Of a DNA stretch of 64,000 nucleotides, positions 18,373 through 26,799 are shown piece after piece; within the stretch, counting starts at the first letter, position 1, and each line of letters opens with the position of its first letter. The notes below the pieces were generated by a model that did no database searches, was not told where the DNA came from, and saw only the letters and a program-made list of their open reading frames with translations. A program made the translations under genes and the position numbers. The DNA is from Polyangiaceae bacterium. GTDB taxonomy: Bacteria > Myxococcota_A > Polyangia > Polyangiales > Polyangiaceae. The DNA lies in assembly GCA_015075635.1 (NCBI GenBank), contig JABTUA010000001.1:62001-126000 (forward strand), written 5' to 3'.

Positions 18373-19173
18373 TCAGCGCCCCACGCCCCTCAGCATGACC
18401 AGGGGGGTCTTGACGATGATCCAGAGCTCGAGCCTCAGGTACGTCCAGAACCTCTCGAGCGCCGTCGCGTACGCGACGTCGTAGAGGAGCTTGACCCGCA
18501 TGTCGTCCGCCAGCGAGAGCTGCGACAGGTGGAGGTGGAACGGATCCACGAGGGTCTGCGCCCAGGGTGAAAGCGGGCTGTCGGTTGGGATGCTGCCGGC
18601 GTATCCGAGCGATACCTGGGCGAATCCGGTCAGGCCGGGCTTGGTGTCGTGCAGCCGCTCCTCGAAGAACGGGATCGCCAGGGCCAGGTTCTCCAGGAGC
18701 TCCGGGCGCTCCGGGCGTGGACCCACCAGGCTCATGTCACCCCGGAGCACGTGCCAGAGCTGCGGGAGCTCGTCGAGCCGGGTCTTGCGCAGGAACTTGC
18801 CGATGCGGGTGACGCGCGGGTCGTTCTCCTGGGCGAGCACGGCGCCGGTGGCCGACTCGGCGTCCACGCGCATGGTGCGGAACTTGAGCATGTCGAACTG
18901 CCTGAACGTCAAGTGTCCGTGGGGATCCCGGCGGGTCACCGCGACGACGCGCTTCTGGCGGTAGAGCACGGGTCCCGGTGACTCGAGCCGAATGGCGAGC
19001 GCGATCAGCGGCGCGATGGGCACCATCAGCAGCATGCCCGAGAGCCCGAACGCGACGTCGATGCTGCGCTTGACGACCCGGACCGAAAGCGGAATGCTGC
19101 GGTGACGAGCGCTCGTCCGGGGTGCTCGTGCCGATGGTTGGGGTCGAGATAGCTCCGATGACCAGGTCGTCAT
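18373..19173 (-). CDS. Initiating sugar-phosphate transferase (monotopic phosphoglycosyl transferase)
   Basis: The ATG at 19173 gives 266 residues. One hydrophobic reentrant helix (about residues 38-62) precedes the catalytic domain: KFRTMRVDAE, the Asp134-Glu135 dyad in KTRLDELPQLW, GDMSLVGPRPERPE and KPGLTGFAQVSLGYAG. The large N-terminal membrane domain of WbaP-type enzymes is absent, so it is a compact PglC/WecP-like form. It moves sugar-1-phosphate from a nucleotide sugar to undecaprenyl phosphate, the first step of EPS synthesis. The start codon overlaps the divergent start codon of the RsbW-like gene by two bases; a start at 19245 would overlap even more. Confidence 0.92.
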   Translation of the reverse strand: MTTWSSELSRPQPSARAPRTSARHRSIPLSVRVVKRSIDVAFGLSGMLLMVPIAPLIALAIRLESPGPVLYRQKRVVAVTRRDPHGHLTFRQFDMLKFRTMRVDAESATGAVLAQENDPRVTRIGKFLRKTRLDELPQLWHVLRGDMSLVGPRPERPELLENLALAIPFFEERLHDTKPGLTGFAQVSLGYAGSIPTDSPLSPWAQTLVDPFHLHLSQLSLADDMRVKLLYDVAYATALERFWTYLRLELWIIVKTPLVMLRGVGR

Positions 19174-19609
19174 GATTCGGCTCTCAGTTCCCGGAACGCT
19201 GCCGCATCGAGACCTCGTGCTCCGGGTCGTCGCTTCGAGCTGCAAGCTGCTGCGCTCACAGCGGGCAAAGACGCAAGAAACGGGCCGTTCCGAGCATCAT
19301 GACTTCGACAACGAGGTCGTGTCTGCGGTTGGTGAAGTGTTCAACAACATCGCCATCCACGGGTACGCCGGCGGCGTGGCGGGGAACGTCGAGATCGAGA
19401 TCCAGATCGAGGAAAGCGGCCTGGTCCTGCGTCTGGCGGACACCGGCAAATCTTTCGACCTCCTGGCGGACACGGCGGCCACGCTGCCCAACCTGCCGGA
19501 ATCCCACATGGGGCTGTTCATCGTGCGCTCTTTCATGGACGAGGTGCGCTACGAAGTCGGGAACGGCTCGGGCAAGCCGAACGTGCTCACGCTGACCAAG
19601 CGGTACTAG
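19172..19609 (+). CDS. RsbW/SpoIIAB-like anti-sigma serine kinase (HATPase)
   Basis: This 145-residue protein is a stand-alone GHKL ATPase of the anti-sigma factor type. The N-box is at Glu55-Asn59 (GEVFNNIAIHGY), the ADP-binding Asp90-x-Gly92 is in LADTGKSFD, and GLFIVRSFMDEVRYE follows. The family holds a sigma factor or other target and is released by an unphosphorylated STAS partner, which the kinase can phosphorylate. It sits alone on the plus strand inside the minus-strand EPS genes and shares a CATG start region with the sugar transferase. The likely partners are the STAS protein at 38625 and the PP2C phosphatase at 28041; that is inference from co-location. No sigma factor gene is in the window. 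Confidence 0.9.
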   Translation: MIRLSVPGTLPHRDLVLRVVASSCKLLRSQRAKTQETGRSEHHDFDNEVVSAVGEVFNNIAIHGYAGGVAGNVEIEIQIEESGLVLRLADTGKSFDLLADTAATLPNLPESHMGLFIVRSFMDEVRYEVGNGSGKPNVLTLTKRY

Positions 19610-19625
19610 CTCGGATTTCGCACTT

Positions 19626-21014
19626 TCATTCCCGTGGGTCTTGGCCACTCCTGCCGATCGCGATCTGGTTGTGCCAAGACTGCCCAAGTCCACGCGAGTC
19701 TGCTACCGCTGCGTGCCGACTCGAGCGTCCGGCAACCGCTGCGCTCTCCAGGACGCGGGCAAATCGCCCCGCCTGGCGGCGGCGGTCGAAACGCTCCGGC
19801 TCGAGCGGCTCGCTCTCCGAAGGCAGCTCTCCGGCTCGGAATCTCCGTGCGAGCCCGGCAAGCGCCGACGCGATGCGCTCGGCGTCGCGCGGAGGCACGA
19901 CCTCGCCTAGCTGCTGGCTTCGCACCAGCTCCGCCAACGCGCCTTCGGGACAGAGCGCCAAGCACGGACGCCGGAGCCCGAGGATCTCGAAGATCTTCGC
20001 GGGGTAGATCCGCTCGGCGCCTTCGCAGGCGTCGAGCAGGCAGAGCGCGACGTGGCAACGGGCCAGCTCCTCGACGGCGCGCGCGTGCGGAACGTACCCG
20101 AGCCGCTGGATACCGAGCGCTTCGCTGCCTTCGAAGTGGCGCTGCTCGGTGTCCACGATGCGGCCGACGAAGCGGATGTCGAACAGCCGCGCGAGCTCCG
20201 GCTCCGTCTGGTGGAGGCGGCGCACGCCCTCGATGAAACCCTCGGCGCTGGTCAGCCGGAAGACCGTCCCGGTGTAGGTCAAGACCAGGCGTTCGCTGCC
20301 TCGGGCGGGCGGCTCGAGCTCGAGGTCCGCCGGATCGTAGCCGTTCTCGATGGTGACGACGTTCTCGGGCGCGAGAAACCCGAAGCGCTCGAGCAGCTCT
20401 CGGCGGAAGGCCTCGGTAGCGGTCGTGACCCGGTGCGCGGCGTGCAGGCAGGCCCGCTCCAGGACTGCGTCGAAGGCCGCCGAGCCCGCCATCTCGTACA
20501 CGCGCCGGGTGGTCGTCCACTCGTCGCGATAGTCGAGCACCACGCCCACACCCGGCCGGAGCCGAGCGAGCAGACCGAGCAGGTGCGACGAGAATGGCGG
20601 ACCGCTGACCAGCACCACGTCCAGCGAGCGCCGCGGCAAGAGGTGAGCTGCGACTGCGAGGCCCGCTCCGGGCAACCACAAGACCTGCGGGTCCGGCACC
20701 AGCAGCGACTTGACCGCCCGCGCGGCCCGCGTGGTCGAGCGCGAGGAGAGGCTCGGCTCGATTGCCGCCTGAGCCTTCCACGCCAGGGCCTTCGCCGCGT
20801 ACGCCGGCTCCAGAGTCCGCGCGCGCTCCACCTCGAGCCCGGCCGGCAGCTCGCTGAGCAGGGATGGATCGAGCAGCGGAACCGACGGGTTCTTCACCGT
20901 GAGCACCGTCGGCGTGACGCCGTGCTCCGGCAGGTACTTCGCGAGCTTCAACATGCGCTGGACGCCGGCGCCACCCACTGGAGGGAAGGCGTACGAGACG
21001 AGCAGCGCACGCAT
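19626..21014 (-). CDS. Family 4-type glycosyltransferase
   Basis: The ATG at 21014 starts MRALLVSYAFPPVGGAGVQRM, the standard N-terminus of this GT subfamily. It lies five bases after the upstream stop. The product has 462 residues with a GT-B fold; donor-domain signatures include LTYTGTVFRLTSAEGFIEGV, GYVPHARAVEEL and CEGAERIYPAKIFEILGLRRPCLAL. It lacks the clean EX7E of classical GT4 and resembles the related WbuB/FucT-like group. It is part of the minus-strand EPS operon, just downstream of the heparinase-like gene. It converges on the RsbW-like gene with 16 bases between. Confidence 0.88.
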   Translation of the reverse strand: MRALLVSYAFPPVGGAGVQRMLKLAKYLPEHGVTPTVLTVKNPSVPLLDPSLLSELPAGLEVERARTLEPAYAAKALAWKAQAAIEPSLSSRSTTRAARAVKSLLVPDPQVLWLPGAGLAVAAHLLPRRSLDVVLVSGPPFSSHLLGLLARLRPGVGVVLDYRDEWTTTRRVYEMAGSAAFDAVLERACLHAAHRVTTATEAFRRELLERFGFLAPENVVTIENGYDPADLELEPPARGSERLVLTYTGTVFRLTSAEGFIEGVRRLHQTEPELARLFDIRFVGRIVDTEQRHFEGSEALGIQRLGYVPHARAVEELARCHVALCLLDACEGAERIYPAKIFEILGLRRPCLALCPEGALAELVRSQQLGEVVPPRDAERIASALAGLARRFRAGELPSESEPLEPERFDRRRQAGRFARVLESAAVAGRSSRHAAVADSRGLGQSWHNQIAIGRSGQDPRE

Positions 21015-21019
21015 CTCCG

Positions 21020-23227
21020 TCACTCCTTGCACGGAGCGGTCTCGAGCCGCACGAAGCCCCCGGCTCCCGCCGCCCTACCGGACGGGTCCTCGGACAGCCT
21101 GAGCGAGAGCGCGCAGCCCGCCTTGCGCTCCTCCGCGATCCGATAGCGCCGCCCCGGTTCGAGCCCGGCGATCACCACCAGATCGGCAGGTGCACCGAGA
21201 TCCGCCGATGCCGATCCGGCCTCGGCGAAGAGCACCGCGACGCGCTCCCCGGCGCTCTGCCCGAGCGCGCCCCGCAGCTTGTCGCCGCGCACCCGGCGCG
21301 CCGGAGGCGGCGCGGCGTCCTTGCGATCCGCGGTGATGAACGCCAAAAAGCCGCGCTCGCGCTCGAGCTTCTCGCTCCGGACCTCGATGCGCCACATCGG
21401 CCCCCAAGGCGAGCTCTTCTCGTGAGGGCCGTCCTTGCTGGCCGTGGGCTCTTTCAGCGCCACGCGCTCGGCCACCTCCGGCTCCAGCATGCGGATGTCC
21501 ACCCGCGACTCACCGACCGTCGCGCTGATCAGCTCGCCGGCGATGCTCGGGCTCCGCGTGACGTGGGCGGCCCAGGCGGCACCGATGCTCGGCCGCTCGA
21601 GCTCCAGGCGATCGTCGATGACCAGTAGCGCGGGACGCACGTAGACGAAGGAGCGCGTCAGGCGCTCCACCGAGCGCTTCTTGCAGCCCTCCGTGACGCA
21701 CTTGGGTAGGTAAGCGTCGCCGATCTCTCCCACGGCGAGCACCACCCGTCCGTCGTCGAAGAAGCGGCTGGTCTTCACCGCTCGGCCCCACACCCCCTGG
21801 TTCGGCGGGTAGTTCATGGCCCGACCGCCGTCGTCGATCAGCAGGGTGTTGTGGTTGATGGTGGCGGCGCCTTCGGAATCGCCGCCGTCCACGAGCAGCG
21901 CGTCGCTGCCGCGCCAGAGCTCGAAGTGCCCCTGGTCCTTGTCCTGGTGGTCCGGCGAGAGGAACGGCCCGGCCTGGAACGACGCCCAGACCGCGGACTT
22001 CGACCAGTCGCTGCGCGCGAAGCTGAGTCCTTGTCCGGGCAGGTGATGGCTGGTCGGAAGGCCTTGGCGCGGGTCGCGTGCTGGTGCGTCCGGGCGGCTC
22101 GCGAGCAGGCCCAGCCAGGCTTGCTCGCGCGTGAGCGGTGGCAGGACGTGGTCGACCAGCCAGCGGGCTTCGGCGGCCCGTGTGTCGTTCGTACCCTGGA
22201 GCGCGAGGCTCACCGCCGAGAGCGCGAGCGCAGAAGGAGCCGCTGGGTGCTCGCCCCAGGTCCCGCCGTCGTAGACCGAGCGCTCGTCGGGCAGGAGCGC
22301 GTGCACGTGATGTGGCACGACGTCCGCGAGCCACGGCATCGCGGCAGGCACGTCGATACCTGCGCCGGTGCGGAACGCCAGAGCCACCAGCGCGATCTCG
22401 ACGCTGGTGTACTCGCCGTATTGCCAGCCCTCCGGATACCCGCCGCCCGACAGCTGGTCGCGGAAGCGCGGCAGCACCTTGTCCGCCAGCTCCGAGCGGG
22501 CCTTCTCCAGCCACTTGTCGGCGACGCTCGCCTCGCCCGCCAGCGCGAGCCCCGCGAAGGAGAGGGCCGACAAGTAGCCCCAGTAGTAGTTCGCGAAGGG
22601 GTGGTCGTTCAGGTACCCGTCGCGCGCGTACCAGTCGAGCCACTGCGAGAGCCGCTCGACGATGCGCGCGCGCAGCGCGGCGTCCATGCCCGGCGCGCCG
22701 CGCAGCCAGTCGGAGCCGAGCGCCGTGTAGGTGCCGAAGGTCCGGATCCCGTAGCCCGAGTCGTGTCGCACCACGCCTTCGCCACCCTTGCCATCCCCGA
22801 CCTCGTAGCGATCGTCGAGCAGCGTGCGGACGTAGCGCACCGCCGCCTCGCCGTGGCGATCGTCCTGGCTCGCGTGCCAGCACAAGGACAGGTTCGCCAC
22901 CGCGTCGGCCCACTCGAACCCCTGGTAGCCGGAGCGCAGCTTCTCGCGCACGGCCTCGTCGCAGCGCGCCTCGACTCGAACCCAAGCCGCGCTCTTGCTC
23001 TTCGCCGCCTGGCGCAGGCGCTCGAGCGCCGCAGCGTCGAGCACGATGCGCCCGGGGCCTTTGGTACCGCTGGCTGCCGAGAGCTTCGGCGCGGCCAGCG
23101 CCACCGGCGGCCCCTTCAGCTCGGCGGGATCCGGCGCCGTCGCACGGTCCGCCGCGCAGCGCTTGCACGAAGGGGTCGGGAGCAGCGCCAGAAGAAGCGC
23201 CAGCATGCGCCAGGAGCGCCGGAGCAT
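21020..23227 (-). CDS. Heparinase II/III-like lipoprotein (polysaccharide lyase fold)
   Basis: The product has 735 residues with a lipobox (LLPTPSC, Cys21). The N-terminal two-thirds is an alpha/alpha-toroid with conserved Trp/Tyr/His-rich helices (SQWLDWYARDGYLNDHPFAN; HDSGYGI). The beta-sandwich starts near residue 440 with DHQDKDQGHFELWRGSDALL and NHNTLLID, as in heparinase II/III and alginate-lyase families. Such enzymes cleave uronic-acid-containing polysaccharides by beta-elimination. A lipid-anchored lyase in an EPS locus could trim, release or clear misrouted polymer in the periplasm. A sigma54-type site lies directly upstream. The GT gene follows five bases after the stop. Confidence 0.85.
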   Translation of the reverse strand: MLRRSWRMLALLLALLPTPSCKRCAADRATAPDPAELKGPPVALAAPKLSAASGTKGPGRIVLDAAALERLRQAAKSKSAAWVRVEARCDEAVREKLRSGYQGFEWADAVANLSLCWHASQDDRHGEAAVRYVRTLLDDRYEVGDGKGGEGVVRHDSGYGIRTFGTYTALGSDWLRGAPGMDAALRARIVERLSQWLDWYARDGYLNDHPFANYYWGYLSALSFAGLALAGEASVADKWLEKARSELADKVLPRFRDQLSGGGYPEGWQYGEYTSVEIALVALAFRTGAGIDVPAAMPWLADVVPHHVHALLPDERSVYDGGTWGEHPAAPSALALSAVSLALQGTNDTRAAEARWLVDHVLPPLTREQAWLGLLASRPDAPARDPRQGLPTSHHLPGQGLSFARSDWSKSAVWASFQAGPFLSPDHQDKDQGHFELWRGSDALLVDGGDSEGAATINHNTLLIDDGGRAMNYPPNQGVWGRAVKTSRFFDDGRVVLAVGEIGDAYLPKCVTEGCKKRSVERLTRSFVYVRPALLVIDDRLELERPSIGAAWAAHVTRSPSIAGELISATVGESRVDIRMLEPEVAERVALKEPTASKDGPHEKSSPWGPMWRIEVRSEKLERERGFLAFITADRKDAAPPPARRVRGDKLRGALGQSAGERVAVLFAEAGSASADLGAPADLVVIAGLEPGRRYRIAEERKAGCALSLRLSEDPSGRAAGAGGFVRLETAPCKE

Positions 23228-23240
23228 GCCGACTCCCGAA

Positions 23241-23255
23241 GCATCAGCCGTGCCA
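23241..23255 (-). promoter_or_regulatory. Sigma54-type promoter match before the heparinase-like gene
   Basis: On the minus strand TGGCACG (23255-23249), four bases, then ATGC (23244-23241) keep the -24 GG and -12 GC at the required spacing; only one T of the -12 TTGC is changed. It fills the 31-base gap between the polymerase stop and the start at 23227, so the transcript leader would be only a few bases. Confidence 0.45.
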
Positions 23256-23258
23256 CGC

Positions 23259-24659
23259 TCACAACACGCTACGCGTGTACAGCCAGACTGTCCCGATCAT
23301 CGCCACGCTCCCCGCGACGACGATCCCGAGGTCGCGCCAGCCAAAGTGATGAGACTCATCGGGATCGTGCCGGCGGATCGCCGCGGCGAACGCTCCAGAG
23401 AGCCCGACGAAGATCCAGAACACGTAATGGTAGGCGAACGACAGGAAGAAGATCCCCACCGACAGGCCGGCGAAGGCGGCGAGCAGCGCCATCGACCAGG
23501 GCCGCACGAGCTGAACCGCGCCGTCGGCCGCCTGCGCGCTCTCTGCGTCCTCCGTGTGCCGCCACGCTCGGTAAGGGATCTTGGCGCTCGTGTAGACCAG
23601 GCCGCTGAACAGCAGCATGCCGGGGAAGCCGAGCTCGGCGAGGGCGAGCAGGTACGAGTTGTGGGCGGTCAGGTAGTGGTAGCGCCCGAACTGCCCGAGC
23701 CCCGCGCCGAGCAGCGGGTGCGCCCGCCAGATCGACAGCGCCTCCGCCCAGCAATCGGCGCGCTCCACGCTGGAGGTCTGAGCCTCGCCCCCGGCGCGCC
23801 CGCCGAGGAACAGCAGCGGTGTCGCCAGCAGCGCGCCGAGCACCAGCCCGCGGACGCCGAAGCGACGCGCGAACGGCACGGCCAACACGGCCACGAACAC
23901 CAGCTGCCCGCCGCGCGAGCGCGTGAGCATGGCGCACACCAAGACCAGGACGAAGACCGCGGCGAGCAGCGCACGGCCCCCGAGCGTACGGCGCCGGGCG
24001 AAGCCCAGCGCGAACGCCAGCGGCAGACCCACGCCGGCAGCGAGCGCCAGCTCGTTGGGATCCTGGAGCACGCCGCGATAGCGAATGCGCCCCTTGCCGA
24101 CCGTCGTCGTGCCGAACCAGCCGACGTGCTCGCACATGTACTGGGCCCCCGGCTCTGCGTCGCCCAGGTAGCAGTCGCGGGCGACGTTGCACCAGCGGCC
24201 GTCGTGTGTGCCGGTGGTGGTGTCGCCGGGCACCGTCTCGTCGATCTGAATGCAGCCGGTTGGCTCGAGCTTCTGCTCGACGGCCACGACGGACACCAGG
24301 ACCACCATCGCCAGCACGCTGCCGGCGACGATCCCGAGACCGCGAAAAGTCTGCACTCCGTGCGCGATCAAGAGGTAGAGCGCGGCGCAGACCGACAGCT
24401 CGAGGGCCTGCGCAGGGACGCTGCCGGGCGAGCGGATCAGCGCCGTGAAGGTCGCCCAGAGCAGGAACCCGAACACCCACGGGTCGAGCGGCGACCAGCG
24501 GAGGCGGGTGATCCCCAAGCGCAAATCCAGCACCAGCCCGAACACCGCCAGGCCGAACGCCACGTACAGGAGCGGCACGTTGGCAAGCGACGTGAACACT
24601 TCCTGCGGCCGCGCGTAGATGGCGGCGACGAGCAAGACGATGCCTGGGATGGCGAACAT
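23259..24659 (-). CDS. Wzy/O-antigen ligase-like polysaccharide polymerase
   Basis: This 466-residue protein has about ten to twelve transmembrane helices. A large periplasmic loop (about residues 130-200) contains four Cys (CIQID, WCNVARDCYLG, YMCEHVGW). The WaaL/Wzy-family core LTRSRGGQLVFV and the later HPLLGAGLGQFGRYHYLTAHNSYL segment are characteristic. It should join lipid-linked repeat units on the periplasmic face. It is the first gene of the minus-strand half of the locus, divergent from the OPX gene across only 39 bases (24660-24698), which must hold both translation-initiation regions. Confidence 0.9.
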   Translation of the reverse strand: MFAIPGIVLLVAAIYARPQEVFTSLANVPLLYVAFGLAVFGLVLDLRLGITRLRWSPLDPWVFGFLLWATFTALIRSPGSVPAQALELSVCAALYLLIAHGVQTFRGLGIVAGSVLAMVVLVSVVAVEQKLEPTGCIQIDETVPGDTTTGTHDGRWCNVARDCYLGDAEPGAQYMCEHVGWFGTTTVGKGRIRYRGVLQDPNELALAAGVGLPLAFALGFARRRTLGGRALLAAVFVLVLVCAMLTRSRGGQLVFVAVLAVPFARRFGVRGLVLGALLATPLLFLGGRAGGEAQTSSVERADCWAEALSIWRAHPLLGAGLGQFGRYHYLTAHNSYLLALAELGFPGMLLFSGLVYTSAKIPYRAWRHTEDAESAQAADGAVQLVRPWSMALLAAFAGLSVGIFFLSFAYHYVFWIFVGLSGAFAAAIRRHDPDESHHFGWRDLGIVVAGSVAMIGTVWLYTRSVL

Positions 24660-24698
24660 GGCGGAACGGACTTAGGGTGGCGAGCGGAGACGCGTCAG

Positions 24699-25310
24699 AT
24701 GGATCCGCTCGTTTGGCTGGCAAAGATAGGGCTCGTGATCCTGTGCGTCGCCGGCACGTCGGCGTGCGGGGCGCGTGAAGCCAGAGTCGACTACGCCGCG
24801 TGGTCGGTCAACGATCCGCGCCAGGGTGCCTATCGCATCGGCGTGTCGGACGTGATTCGCGTCACCGTCTGGAAAGACCCTTCGCTCTCCACGGACACCA
24901 CCGTGCGACCCGACGGGAAGATCACCGTGCCGCTGATCGGCGAGCTGGAAGCTGGCGGTCGCACGGCGGCCGAGGTGCAGGAGCAACTGGTACGGCGTCT
25001 GGCAGCCTTCGTGAAGGACGCAATCGTGACGGTGGCGGTGGTCGAGGTGAACAGCTATCGCTTCACGGTGGCCGGCAACGTGGAGCGCCCCGGGATGTTC
25101 ACGCCCCGCTACTACGTGACGGTCTCCGAGGCCATCGCCCTCGCGGGCGGGCCCAATCGTTTCGGTTCGACCGACGAGACGGTGGTGATCCGCCCCCGCC
25201 TGGGCGCACCTCCCGTGCGCATCCCCATCGACTACGACCGCATCCTGACCGGCGAGCGGCCCGAGGCCGACATCGTCATCCGCCCGGGTGACACCGTGCT
25301 CGTCCCCTAG
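24699..25310 (+). CDS. Short OPX (Wza-type) polysaccharide export lipoprotein
   Basis: The ATG at 24699 gives 203 residues with a lipobox (TSAC, Cys23). A polysaccharide-export domain (about 45-118: YRIGVSDVIRVTVWKD, PDGKITVPLIGELEAGG) and one SLBB-like domain (about 120-175: FTVAGNVERPGMF, SEAIALAGGPNRFG) follow. It ends right after VIRPGDTVLVP and has no C-terminal amphipathic helix, the part of E. coli Wza that crosses the outer membrane. A short OPX protein therefore needs a partner in the outer membrane; the beta-barrel at 36227 is the obvious candidate. It is followed by the flippase 15 bases later. Confidence 0.93.
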   Translation: MDPLVWLAKIGLVILCVAGTSACGAREARVDYAAWSVNDPRQGAYRIGVSDVIRVTVWKDPSLSTDTTVRPDGKITVPLIGELEAGGRTAAEVQEQLVRRLAAFVKDAIVTVAVVEVNSYRFTVAGNVERPGMFTPRYYVTVSEAIALAGGPNRFGSTDETVVIRPRLGAPPVRIPIDYDRILTGERPEADIVIRPGDTVLVP

Positions 25311-25325
25311 ACCCACGGAGGTGAA

Positions 25326-26795
25326 GTGACTCTGGTCCGAGACACCGTGCGCGGCGCGCTCTGGACCATCCTGGCGGGCGTGGGCTCCCGCGCGTTCGGC
25401 CTGATCGGCACGCTGGTCGTCACCCACTACGTCAGCCCGGGGGACTACGGCGAGGTCACCGTCGCCGCCGTGCTGGTGATGACGGCGAACCAGCTCTCCA
25501 CGCTCGGTCTGGGGCAGTACCTGGTCGCCAAGCCCGACGCGCCGCAGAGCGCCGCGTTCCACGCCAACCTGGTGCACGTGGGGCTCGGCGTGCTCGCGCT
25601 GGCCGTGCTGCTCGCGACGGGCTCGCGTATCGGTCCCGGCCTGGACGCACCAGGGATGACCCGTTTCCTGACCGGCCTGTGCGTCGCTGGTCTGCTCGAC
25701 CGCGCAAGCTTCGTTCCGGAGCGCCTCTTGGCTCGGGACCTGCGCTTCGGAACCATCGGCGCGCTGCGCACCGTGTCCGAGATCGCGCACACGAGCACCT
25801 GCATCTGGTTGGCGATGGCGGGTTTCGGCGCTGCGGCGCTGGTGTGGGGGAACATCGTGCGTTCGGCGCTGCGCCTCGTGCTGGCGGCCGGCGCCATGGG
25901 CTGGCGCGCCTGGCTGGCGCCGCATCGACTGTCGCTGGCGATGCTGAGAGAGCTCTTCGCCTTTGGGGTGCCGGTCGCCGTCGGGGCACTGGCGTCGTTC
26001 GCGACGCGGCGCTGGGACAACCTGTTGGTGTCGCGCTTCTTCGGCCCGTCGGTGACAGGCATGTACAACCTCGCGTACAACCTGGCGGACGTCCCGGCGA
26101 TCCACGTCGGCGAGCAGATCGGGGACGTGCTCCTTCCCTCGTTCGCCCGGCTGGATCCCGCGCGCCGGCCCGCGGCCCTGGTCCGCGCGTTGGGTCTGCT
26201 CGCGCTCTTGGTGTTCCCCCTGGCCGTGGGCCTCGGCGTGATCGCGCCGACGCTGGTGGGGACGATCTTCGACGCACGCTGGCAGCCCGTGGCGCCGATG
26301 CTCTTGATCCTCTCGCTGCTCAGCGTCATGCGTCCCGTGGGCTGGGTCATCTCCTCCTACGTGCAGGCGCTCGGCCGCCCGCTGCCTCTGATGTGGCTCG
26401 AGCTCGCCAAGCTCGCGCTGCTGGTGGGTGCCCTTGCCAGCATCGGACGCCAGAGCCCGCTCTGGGCCTGTACCTCCGTCGGAATCGTCTTCGGGCTGCA
26501 CGCCCTGGCTTCGCTCGCGCTGGTCCGAAAGCTGGACGGCGTCCCGCTCGGGAGCTCGCTCGCCAGCTTGGTGCCGGCGCTCCTGGCCTGCGTTCCCCTG
26601 GTGGTCGCCACGCTGGGCGTGCGCCGGGTACTCGGGACGACGGGTGGCGTTCCACCGCTCGTCTCGCTCCTGCTCGAGATCGCCGCCGGCGCGTTCGCCT
26701 ACGTGATGGCCGCGTGGTTCGTCGCTCGGAGCAGCGCTCGCGACCTCCTGGCGCGGCTCCGCGAGGCGCTGTCGCGAGAGCCGGCGGAAGACTGA
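25326..26795 (+). CDS. Wzx-type lipid-linked oligosaccharide flippase
   Basis: The GTG at 25326 follows a GGAGG ribosome site by five bases. The 489-residue protein has about 12-14 transmembrane helices and begins with the family signature RGALWTILAGVGSRAFGLIGTLVVTHYVSP, here spanning residues 9-38. Mid-protein SRFFGPSVTGMYNLAYNLADVP is also typical of the PST/MOP group. It should move the undecaprenyl-linked repeat unit across the inner membrane for polymerisation by the Wzy-like protein at 23259. It converges on the FGE-like gene with four bases between stops. Confidence 0.92.
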   Translation: MTLVRDTVRGALWTILAGVGSRAFGLIGTLVVTHYVSPGDYGEVTVAAVLVMTANQLSTLGLGQYLVAKPDAPQSAAFHANLVHVGLGVLALAVLLATGSRIGPGLDAPGMTRFLTGLCVAGLLDRASFVPERLLARDLRFGTIGALRTVSEIAHTSTCIWLAMAGFGAAALVWGNIVRSALRLVLAAGAMGWRAWLAPHRLSLAMLRELFAFGVPVAVGALASFATRRWDNLLVSRFFGPSVTGMYNLAYNLADVPAIHVGEQIGDVLLPSFARLDPARRPAALVRALGLLALLVFPLAVGLGVIAPTLVGTIFDARWQPVAPMLLILSLLSVMRPVGWVISSYVQALGRPLPLMWLELAKLALLVGALASIGRQSPLWACTSVGIVFGLHALASLALVRKLDGVPLGSSLASLVPALLACVPLVVATLGVRRVLGTTGGVPPLVSLLLEIAAGAFAYVMAAWFVARSSARDLLARLREALSREPAED

Positions 26796-26799
26796 CGCT

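Noticed and set aside
21851..23608. 585-residue plus-strand frame opposite the heparinase-like gene
   Set aside because: No motifs, Arg/Val/Ala-rich composition and antisense to a lipoprotein with a clear fold.
23259..25310. Large plus-strand frame joining antisense of the polymerase gene to the OPX protein
   Set aside because: Only the part from ATG 24699 has a lipobox and export domains; the upstream part is shadow sequence.
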